Part shown: piece by piece, positions 38,514 to 44,859 of the stretch
Layout of the letters: every line of letters starts with the position of its first letter
Position numbering within the stretch: the stretch's first letter is position 1
Source of the DNA: a virus
IMG/VR virus record: IMGVR_UViG_3300032084_002426
Location: 1 to 44,859 of that record
Reading direction: 5' to 3' (one strand)
DNA length: 44,859 nucleotides
The notes under the pieces: generated by a model
Seen by the model: the letters and a program-made list of their open reading frames with translations, nothing else
What the model was told of the DNA's origin: nothing
Databases searched by the model: none
Position numbers and translations under genes: made by a program

Positions 38514-39107
38514 AATATCTCCTTCGCCGGAGTCCCGGCTGTTTGTCTTTTGTTCCATGGCTCCCTCACCATATCCAACGGCGTCATTTCTTTCTCCGTA
38601 TAAAGATTCTACGACATTCCATTCCCGGGTCCCGTCTATATCCTCGATAACATCACGGGTGTAAGCGACCAAAGAATAATCAACCATTCCTGTTTTGTTC
38701 TCTTTGATAAAAATAGAGTTGTCCCCAGATTCCCCAGAGGGTGGGATGTAATTTTTAAGAAAGGCAGTCCCGGAACCGTCTCCGTTTTTCTCTATTTTAC
38801 CACCAACTAAAAGGAAATCTGTTGCTGCCCTGGCTCCCCATTTTGTTTCGTGTCCATCTTTAGACCCGGGGATAAGCTGGGTGTTTAGTTTCCCGATGAA
38901 GGATTCCCAAAAAGATTCGAGGTAATTATACCCGTTTGCTTTCGTAGGGTATTCTATTTTTTGAACCTTGTAATAAGGAGATTGGTCTCCGTCCTGCCAC
39001 ATCGCCAGCTTTTCGGAAGGGACGAGCGTCGGGATTAAATCAGGGGATAGAGACAAAGTGTCATCGCCCTGTTGCCGCAAATTGATTTTTTTTGCTTTAT
39101 CTGCCAT
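38031..39107 (-). CDS. prohead protease-scaffold protein
   Basis: 358 residues. The N-terminal 190 residues carry GHETKWGARAATDFLLVGG, then IPPSGESGDNSIF and GMVDYSLVAYTRDV, the His and Ser of a phage head-maturation protease. The C-terminal 160 residues are charged and helical, as in scaffold proteins. An internal start with a strong ribosome site is present (see 38031-38513). The cleavage activity is inferred from motif pattern and position before the capsid genes. Confidence 0.68.
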   Translation of the reverse strand: MADKAKKINLRQQGDDTLSLSPDLIPTLVPSEKLAMWQDGDQSPYYKVQKIEYPTKANGYNYLESFWESFIGKLNTQLIPGSKDGHETKWGARAATDFLLVGGKIEKNGDGSGTAFLKNYIPPSGESGDNSIFIKENKTGMVDYSLVAYTRDVIEDIDGTREWNVVESLYGERNDAVGYGEGAMEQKTNSRDSGEGDIMSKKAEVLATLKTLKTNAEVTLPEIAESLGLSDQIITEDQSKMLSSFGRVKKLCGEIDPIDFITGLIEEKKANAESVREAKMTEFFGPKTNKETGAVNHARDFASTLLGDGELTEEKINEVKESEIFKKLASDLANKDSDYNRITDSGEKPAEASGPVVL

Positions 39108-39143
39108 AGCTTAATCCTACTCCCTTTAGCACAAATATGTCAA

Positions 39144-39479
39144 TCACCACGACCATTCCCCCGTATCAGCATGATGCCAGAAGGTATATACTATAGCTGA
39201 GGTAACAAAATACAGGATGAATTCAAATGGTGTCACCCTCGGGAAAAAGAAGACAAAAACGCCAACTGCCGTCGCTGTCCCACTCCCTATGTAAGTCATC
39301 CATTCGGAATTTGTTATAGACTTACCATTCATCTCACTAGGGAATCTAATTCTTGATATTTCAATATCAACAAGATAGACTAGATCAATCAAGAACCACG
39401 ACACGAACCCCTGGGCTCCAATAAAAAACGGAATAAAGTATGCGAGAATTATTGATAAAACAAAAAATATGGGGGTCAT
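39144..39479 (-). CDS. membrane protein between protease and gp7-like genes
   Basis: 111 residues with about three or four hydrophobic segments (IFFVLSIILAYFIPFFIGAQ, TATAVGVFVFFFPR, FILYFVTSAIVYTFW). Membrane proteins are unusual inside a head operon, and this one has no clear role in the particle. It overlaps the gp7-like gene by 4 nt. Not recognised. Confidence 0.5.
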   Translation of the reverse strand: MTPIFFVLSIILAYFIPFFIGAQGFVSWFLIDLVYLVDIEISRIRFPSEMNGKSITNSEWMTYIGSGTATAVGVFVFFFPRVTPFEFILYFVTSAIVYTFWHHADTGEWSW

Positions 39480-40513
39480 AATGAGTACACCGTCCTATAC
39501 CAAGTATCGAGATATTCAGGCCCAGAACCTGGGCTCCACGCTTTAAGATCAGCAACAAAATCACGCTGGTCCATAAGGACCGGTTCTCTGTAGCACATGC
39601 AATTGGGGTGTTGATAACCAAACGCTTTGATTTGAGAATAAGTATAAGGGCTTCCGGTGTCCAAGTCAATACAGCGCTTCCCGGACGCGTTCCGGCTGCC
39701 GTCAGGGTCGGTAGGGTTCCCTCTATTCTTGACCCAATTATATTGATCCCTACAAGATGGGTTAGCTAAGCCGTTTGCAATTTGGCCCTCTTGCAATGAA
39801 GCGTATAATTCAGACCTAGCCAGCCTTAAAGCCCGCCAATCAACAGTGCCGCTTATTCGCGCCTTATATTCCCCGGTTCCGGGGACAAGTTTACCATAAC
39901 GTCCGGCCGTAAAAACTGCGTCTTTCCCGTCAGAGATATAAAGTTGGATATCTTTTGCGATATCCACGACATCCCTCCCCTGGGCTTGACCAGTCAAAAT
40001 GAGGTTCTTGATTCTATACTGGTAATCTCCATTAACCCCCACGGGGCGGCTTTGAAGGTCGAAAGTTTTCCATACCCGGTCGGAAAAGGTGTACCCATCC
40101 TCGTAAACCCGGTTAGCTGTTGCGGTTAGGAGTTCTAAATTAACAGCCGCCGTCAAAGACCTAAACCCTGTTCTTGTTATCACGTCTGTCCCAGATAAGG
40201 CAACCGCGTCCATAACCGCATCCTCATCGACAGCAGCGAAATTCCCATATGCGGAACTTATAGACGAGGCTGTAAGGTCTACGGTCGCCTGAGAAACCAG
40301 GTTCGCCCCCTCCTGTAGCTGGGCTTCTATTGCAATCCAGGCATTTGAAGTTAAATCAGACAGCCCGTCGGCCGTAGCGTTTGCGACTGCTTGCGACGCG
40401 AGTTCTCCAGCTTCTTTAAATACTTTTAAGAGTTCTCTACGTGTATTGGCAAGGATCTTAACACTATCAGCCTGGGCTGCCTTGTATGCTTTTTTGTATT
40501 CTGCGGATGTCAT
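39476..40513 (-). CDS. head morphogenesis protein (SPP1 gp7 / Mu F-like)
   Basis: 345 residues. The C-terminal third has the typical cysteine and histidine pattern GKRCIDLDTG, then FGYQHPNCMCYREPV. The N-terminal part is helical. Family members attach to the portal and enter the head. It follows the portal gene with a 4-nt overlap. Confidence 0.78.
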   Translation of the reverse strand: MTSAEYKKAYKAAQADSVKILANTRRELLKVFKEAGELASQAVANATADGLSDLTSNAWIAIEAQLQEGANLVSQATVDLTASSISSAYGNFAAVDEDAVMDAVALSGTDVITRTGFRSLTAAVNLELLTATANRVYEDGYTFSDRVWKTFDLQSRPVGVNGDYQYRIKNLILTGQAQGRDVVDIAKDIQLYISDGKDAVFTAGRYGKLVPGTGEYKARISGTVDWRALRLARSELYASLQEGQIANGLANPSCRDQYNWVKNRGNPTDPDGSRNASGKRCIDLDTGSPYTYSQIKAFGYQHPNCMCYREPVLMDQRDFVADLKAWSPGSGPEYLDTWYRTVYSL

Positions 40514-41910
40514 TGGTCAAGCAACCCCGCAGCGTTTAAAGCCTCTGTCGGGGTTGCTTTGGCGCTAACTATATGGGAAATCATCCGGCCAAGTCCGTCG
40601 TTAAAAGAGTCTAGCTCCTCTTCTGTTATACTCGGGAAGATAACCCGCCATAGGCTGTGCAACTGGCTGGGGGTTATCCCGGCAACGGTCACTAGGTTTG
40701 AGATTGCCTCAGAATATTGCTTAAATATTTCCGCCTTTGTTGCCTCACTTGTGGCGTCCAGGACATCCCACGTGACTTTAACCGAGACCCCCTCGGGGAT
40801 TTCGAAAGCCTGGGCCATTAACCGGGCCGAGGCGTTAAGGAGTTGCGTATAGGGGTCAACCTTCTGCTCTTGCTTGTCAGCGCAATATTGCATAAGGATT
40901 GCCATATTCTCCTCTACGCTCGCGAGGTTCCCCTCAGTCTTGAGACCCCACGCAATTTCCGGGATTCCAGACAGCTCAACGAGTTTGTGGAATATTGTTT
41001 TCAGCTTTGTCTCATGCCCAGCGGTAGCATCGCTTGGGTGGATGAATTCGGTAGTCTCCCCCTCTTGGTTAACAATTAGGTCTATCTCCCATATATCAAG
41101 GGAGTCTATATCAGACCCATCAGAGGAGAATCCGTTATTCGAAAGCCAATCAGTCCAATTCGATACGGTTTGGACCATTTTTGTCGTGAATTTTGCCAAT
41201 AATGTTGACTCAGACAAATCAACATCGTGGTAATTTTTTAAATCGGCGAGAAGCCGCTCATAGTCCGACTTCCCACGGGCCTCATTTACTTCTGGGTTGT
41301 TCGCGAATGGGATAGGGAGAACCCCAGCCGTATTAACAACAATAGAATCATCCGGAGCATACGACCCCGAATATGTGGTCGTTACCGTTTTTTCTGTATA
41401 GACAACGGCTTTTGTCACCGTGTTTGTCGTGTCGTAAACCAAATCTTCAACCGTGATTTCTTCTTCGGTCTCGACACGGACCACCCGCTCCTCATCAAGA
41501 GCCATCACAATCTTAGAGACTGATTCGTCGGGGATCATTCGCCACGAGAGACCTGTCTCTCTATACTCTGGGTATACCCAAACCGTCCCGTCCCGGTGTG
41601 ATTGGGTATGAATTGCTCTAACTTGCTTTTTACGATCAAGGATGACCTGTTGCATGACATCGGTCAAATCTTCATCACCTGGGACACTCACTACTGGCAC
41701 ACCCATAAACGACACAGGGACGTTAATAATATTGAACCCAAACCCTGCTAGCTTCATACCTTGGAAAGTGTTGTTATAGATCCCTTTTGTTAAAGCGGAG
41801 TTACAAGAAAGACCGTTCGTCCAATCGACTATGGCTGCCGTTGTCCTGCGACGGGCAGTCTTCATATGACGGTCGTTATCTCTATTTGATCTGAACCAAT
41901 GAAATCTCAT
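40510..41910 (-). CDS. portal protein
   Basis: 466 residues, directly downstream of the large terminase. It has alternating beta and long helical segments typical of portals: MKLAGFGFNIINVPVSFM near residues 50-70, SWRMIPDESVSKIVMALDE, and a C-terminal helical leg. It is the vertex through which DNA enters and leaves the head. Confidence 0.82.
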   Translation of the reverse strand: MRFHWFRSNRDNDRHMKTARRRTTAAIVDWTNGLSCNSALTKGIYNNTFQGMKLAGFGFNIINVPVSFMGVPVVSVPGDEDLTDVMQQVILDRKKQVRAIHTQSHRDGTVWVYPEYRETGLSWRMIPDESVSKIVMALDEERVVRVETEEEITVEDLVYDTTNTVTKAVVYTEKTVTTTYSGSYAPDDSIVVNTAGVLPIPFANNPEVNEARGKSDYERLLADLKNYHDVDLSESTLLAKFTTKMVQTVSNWTDWLSNNGFSSDGSDIDSLDIWEIDLIVNQEGETTEFIHPSDATAGHETKLKTIFHKLVELSGIPEIAWGLKTEGNLASVEENMAILMQYCADKQEQKVDPYTQLLNASARLMAQAFEIPEGVSVKVTWDVLDATSEATKAEIFKQYSEAISNLVTVAGITPSQLHSLWRVIFPSITEEELDSFNDGLGRMISHIVSAKATPTEALNAAGLLDQ

Positions 41911-41926
41911 ATCTCACTATACCCCC

Positions 41927-43258
41927 TTATCGGCGCCTACGTCTAGCCATAGCGGATCTAGCCCCATGCGGAGCGTTTCCCCCTGACCCAGTATAAAAGC
42001 AAAGGAGAAGCCCGTCGGCCTTATCCGGAGACTTCCCGTACCTTTTTTTGAAGTCTTTTTTTGACTCTAGTTTATATCTCCCATCTTTGAGATAATCATA
42101 TTGACGTTCTGATAATTGGTCCATCAAATCGTCGTCATTCGGGATATCGGCTTCCTCGACAGGGAATTCGAACCAAAGTTCCGTACTGAAATCGTCGTAC
42201 TTGTCTTTATCCCCTGGGTTCGCCCCAAACTGGATTTCCCTTACGTTCGCTTGATACTTCTTTCGGAGGATATCACAAACCCCTCCACCGTTCCCGGTCC
42301 CGTCAACTACAATTTCCACAGCTCTATCTCGCCCGATGAAAGCCCATATCTTATCGGCAAGCTCCCAGTTGTCAAGGCCATTATAGCTCTCGTGGGCTTT
42401 TACCTTCATCCCGTGTCGAAGATACAACTCCGAGTCGTCATCCCCAAACCGGGCCACATCAACACCGCAGACCTTCTGCCCGACAGGGGCCATGATATTC
42501 CGATTCATAGCTGAACGGATAGCAACCCTTGACAGAACAGAATTGAACCCTTGCTTCTTTGGTTTCCCTCCCCATTTGTGTTCCGCTATATCTGGCCTTG
42601 TTTTGTAATCATGCTCAAGCTGCCTTTGCAGGATATCGGGGAACCATGGATTATCTATTTTACCAGGCTCAAGGGAAACCGTAATCGTCCCAGGGGGCGG
42701 GTTGACGAAAAACATTTTGTAGACCGGGTCCATGTCTTTGTTCCGGTTGAAAGAGGCCCATATTTCGGCCTTTTCCTTCCGGAAAGTGGGGAGGAGGATA
42801 TCCCAAACATCCTCCGTAATGTCTTCACATTCTTCGACCCAGCATCCATCGTACCCTTGTAGTGATTTTTTACCTTTGGCCGATTTAACGTCCTTAAGGC
42901 CCATGAACTTGAAATATCCACCGGTTTTTGTATTTTCAATTTTTGAATTAGTCGGAATCTTCCTCCACCCATCATATTCAAGACGCTCTACTGCCTCCCA
43001 TATTGCGGCGAAACTGGATTCCTCCAATGATTCTTGGATTTCCCTAGCATTAAGCCATTTGTGGATCTCGCCATATTCCATCTTTTGGACCAACAGAGAA
43101 GCAATGCTAGTCGTTTTAGCCCCAGCCCCGCGTCCTCCGCAACAAGCTTTATACGGGGCTGGTTCCCGGAAAACCTCTAATTTCGGGGCAACCTTTTCCC
43201 GGTCCTCTAACTCCAAGAGTTCTAATAATTCAATTTCCTCTTCTGCCGTTAAACTCAT
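41927..43258 (-). CDS. terL: terminase large subunit
   Basis: 443 residues of the Terminase_3 (SPP1/P22-like) type. The ATPase has a P-loop GGRGAGAKTTS (GAKT in place of GKT is common in this group) and a Walker B-like GCWVEECED. The nuclease domain begins at GVDVARFGDDDS, with later VVDGTGNGGG. It pumps and cuts DNA. The circular, permuted-looking assembly agrees with headful packaging, though the sequence does not prove that. Confidence 0.92.
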   Translation of the reverse strand: MSLTAEEEIELLELLELEDREKVAPKLEVFREPAPYKACCGGRGAGAKTTSIASLLVQKMEYGEIHKWLNAREIQESLEESSFAAIWEAVERLEYDGWRKIPTNSKIENTKTGGYFKFMGLKDVKSAKGKKSLQGYDGCWVEECEDITEDVWDILLPTFRKEKAEIWASFNRNKDMDPVYKMFFVNPPPGTITVSLEPGKIDNPWFPDILQRQLEHDYKTRPDIAEHKWGGKPKKQGFNSVLSRVAIRSAMNRNIMAPVGQKVCGVDVARFGDDDSELYLRHGMKVKAHESYNGLDNWELADKIWAFIGRDRAVEIVVDGTGNGGGVCDILRKKYQANVREIQFGANPGDKDKYDDFSTELWFEFPVEEADIPNDDDLMDQLSERQYDYLKDGRYKLESKKDFKKRYGKSPDKADGLLLCFYTGSGGNAPHGARSAMARRRRR

Positions 43259-43794
43259 GAGTCTCGCTTTTTCAGGAGGTACGCGAGCCTTTCTTTTGCT
43301 TCCTCGCGGCTTACCTCCTCTTTTGAATCTCTCGATTCAGGTGGGGCATCAGAAAGGATAGCTAAATATTTTCCGAGCAATTCCAGCCCTTTTGTCTTGG
43401 AGGACAATTTGACGTTAGTGGTGATCTTCTCCTCTTCCCCTCTATCGGAAATCTTCGTTACGGTGCAAGTAGAAATTCCCTCCACTGCCCCAGCTATATC
43501 ATCATCAAGAGTAGAAACGTCTTTAGGAGAGCCGTCGTCATTAAGTGCTTTCCGAATATCCGAAAATGCGACTTTCTTTGTTTCTTCAAGCCACTGCAAG
43601 GTGAGCTTTTCCGTCTCTGACAAAAGGGCCCTAATCCGCTTTTGAATTGCTTCTTGAACATCAACACGTTTCAACAGCCTCTGGCCCGAGGAATAGGCTG
43701 TTTTTGGCGAATAGTCTGCGTCTTTTGCGGCTTGTGTAGCATTGAACTTATTGTTCACATAATGTTCCACGAAGATTTCCATTTGCTTTGTCAT
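43255..43794 (-). CDS. terS: terminase small subunit
   Basis: 179 residues, MTKQMEIFVEHYVNNKFN, then ATQAAKDADYSPKTAYSSGQ, the N-terminal HTH of Terminase_2 proteins, followed by the oligomerising region and an acidic tail. It recognises the packaging site and overlaps the large subunit by 4 nt. The ATG lies 6 nt after a -10 box and has no Shine-Dalgarno, which predicts a leaderless message. Confidence 0.9.
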   Translation of the reverse strand: MTKQMEIFVEHYVNNKFNATQAAKDADYSPKTAYSSGQRLLKRVDVQEAIQKRIRALLSETEKLTLQWLEETKKVAFSDIRKALNDDGSPKDVSTLDDDIAGAVEGISTCTVTKISDRGEEEKITTNVKLSSKTKGLELLGKYLAILSDAPPESRDSKEEVSREEAKERLAYLLKKRDS

Positions 43795-43800
43795 ACCAAC

Positions 43801-43830
43801 ATACTAGTCCTATTCTACCCTCATTATCAA
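43801..43830 (-). promoter_or_regulatory. late promoter of the head operon
   Basis: On the - strand: TTGATA (43830-43825), an 18-nt spacer and TAGTAT (43806-43801). GTTGGT and then the ATG of the small terminase follow, so the start site should fall at the start codon. Confidence 0.6.
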
Positions 43831-43855
43831 GCCTAATTTCCGTGGAACAGGCTGT

Positions 43856-44342
43856 GGTAATCGTTAAGTTCTTATATAATAAGCAGTTACTTTAGAGATT
43901 ACATCCGTCAAGGTAATAAAATAGGCGTTTACCGAGCCGTTTGGTAACAGTTAATTCTTTTTATAGTATATAGTTGTTAGTGATTTTAACCAATTTTACC
44001 TAATTTCTAGGGGGGAGAGCTATATATATAGAAAAAGGCAAAAGGTGAGTTGTTACTATACAAATGTAAGGTATCCCTATAGTAAAAATAGAACCCTATC
44101 ATGTATGGGATCTGTAGGTAATGTAATCTCCTTATATATTACTTACTTACTTACTTTTAATTTATTATATTATATATATTTATATAATAGCGATACCGTT
44201 ACCACGGATTACCAAATGCTGATTTTTAGCGCTCTAGTTGCCGTTTTTGGCAGTTAGAATTACATTTAGTTACCATGGCTTGATTACCTGGGACAGTTTG
44301 CTTTGAGGCCACTTTAACGACTTATGGTAAAAGTTTTGGTAA
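43856..44342. other. iteron-like, AT-rich candidate origin or control region
   Basis: The gap between the divergent arms (about 43837-44404) holds no credible gene. It contains 12 copies of GGTAA/TTACC: five or six on each strand, at 43856, 43912, 43929, 43943, 43996, 44117, 44199, 44209, 44270, 44284, 44326 and 44338. Many extend to TGGTAA. A very AT-rich stretch lies in the middle (about 44122-44190, with four tandem ACTT and long TATATA runs), as in DNA-unwinding elements. Repeated sites plus an AT-rich segment just upstream of the primase-helicase suggest a replication origin or a multi-site operator. Confidence 0.55.
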
Positions 44343-44404
44343 TTTTGGGTTGACGTGGATTAGGGTATAGATGTAACCTTGTTAGTAACGAAGGAGTACC
44401 ATAG

Positions 44405-44859
44405 ATGGAAATAACAAAGGGTGAGATAAAAAGCATGGGCCCTTGTAGAGAGGGTTGGGAGTGGTATCTTGATCATCAAATTGAAGATCTTAGGGCTTTG
44501 GTTTTGACGGTTAACAGTGCGGAAGATGCTATAGATGAAGATGGTGAATTCGCTGGTACTGCCTGGGCGTGGTGGATTTTGAAAAATGTTCTGGCTGATA
44601 AAAAAGAAATTTCTGTTAAAGTTGCAATATTTGCGGCAAGAATTGTTCTTGAAAATTGGGTTAAGAAATTCCCGGAAGACGATAGGGTTTTGAATGCTAT
44701 AGAAGCGGCGGAAGATTGGTTAGAAAATCCAAGTCAAAGAAATGCGTCCGCCGCCTGGTCCGCCGAGTCCGCCGCCCGGTCCGCCGCCCGGTCCGCCGAG
44801 TCCGCTGCCTGGTCCGCCACCCGGTCCGCCGCCCGGTCCGCCGCCCGGTCCGCCGCCCG
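44405..44859 (+). CDS. Imm-5-like repeat protein, N-terminal part (continues at base 1)
   Basis: ATG 44405 follows AAGGAG at 8 nt. Residues 1-108 are a helical domain: CREGWEWYLDHQIEDLRAL, AWAWWILKNVL, VAIFAARIVLENWVKKFPED, DRVLNAIEAAEDWLENPS. This follows the pattern I know for phage 'putative immunity protein' families. Then the Ala/Ser repeat starts and runs off the end. The first 90 bases of the window repeat 44729-44818 in the same frame. The last 41 bases then differ from the left end, so the repeat number is uncertain. Function unknown; with its place as the first early gene, a role in host interaction is possible. Confidence 0.65.
   Translation, partial: MEITKGEIKSMGPCREGWEWYLDHQIEDLRALVLTVNSAEDAIDEDGEFAGTAWAWWILKNVLADKKEISVKVAIFAARIVLENWVKKFPEDDRVLNAIEAAEDWLENPSQRNASAAWSAESAARSAARSAESAAWSATRSAARSAARSAA

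Overview
The window looks like a nearly complete genome of a tailed double-stranded DNA phage (siphovirus type, Caudoviricetes). It has a full head, connector and tail module with a 989-residue tape measure, and no integrase, repressor or plasmid partition genes that I can see. Shine-Dalgarno starts, an SSB with an acidic DEEDIPF tail, a lipoprotein with a lipobox and spanin-like lysis genes point to a bacterial host, probably with a Gram-negative envelope. The host cannot be named from the sequence. The first 90 bases are identical to 44729-44818, and both copies lie in the same frame of one repeat-rich gene. The molecule is therefore most likely circular or circularly permuted, with the contig cut inside that gene.

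Early and replication genes are on the + strand, from 44405 through the cut to 18970. They are an Imm-5-like repeat protein, a fused primase-helicase, many small zinc-ribbon or hypothetical proteins, a cytosine-C5 methyltransferase, an SF2 helicase, a small HTH protein, a VRR-NUC-like nuclease and a membrane coiled-coil protein. Then come a 1.1-kb non-coding RNA region (11.6-12.8 kb) with a tRNA-Pro, a probable ssDNA-annealing protein, a single-chain SbcD-SbcC (Mre11-Rad50) fusion and SSB. A strong terminator at 19.06 kb separates this arm from the late genes.

Late genes are on the - strand and are read right to left. The head block (43794 to 36372) holds small and large terminase, portal, gp7-like head protein, a protease with a nested scaffold, a DUF2190 cement protein and the putative major capsid protein. 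The connector and tail block (32872 to 20993) holds adaptor and connector proteins, tail tube, tape measure, hub and fibre proteins. The lysis block (20991 to 19080) holds a circularly permuted M23 peptidase, holin-like proteins and two overlapping spanin-like frames. The head and tail blocks are split by a + strand island (32952-36290) of small accessory genes, including a lipoprotein, a pentapeptide-repeat protein, a membrane-anchored DUF4406 protein and a polytopic membrane protein. This is a typical place for superinfection-exclusion or anti-host genes.

Control signals fit this layout. Both late blocks start at sigma70-like promoters whose -10 box ends 5-6 nt before the ATG, which predicts leaderless mRNAs. 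Two + strand promoters share a nearly identical spacer. The 0.6-kb gap between the divergent arms (43.8-44.4 kb) is AT-rich and carries 12 copies of GGTAA/TTACC, so it is the best candidate for a replication origin or control region.

The most unusual items are the permuted M23 peptidase, the structured RNA region with interrupted tRNA-like elements, the SbcD-SbcC fusion, the overlapping lysis frames and the iteron-like region. Four genes look split by single-base shifts, mostly at homopolymers, which may be assembly errors.
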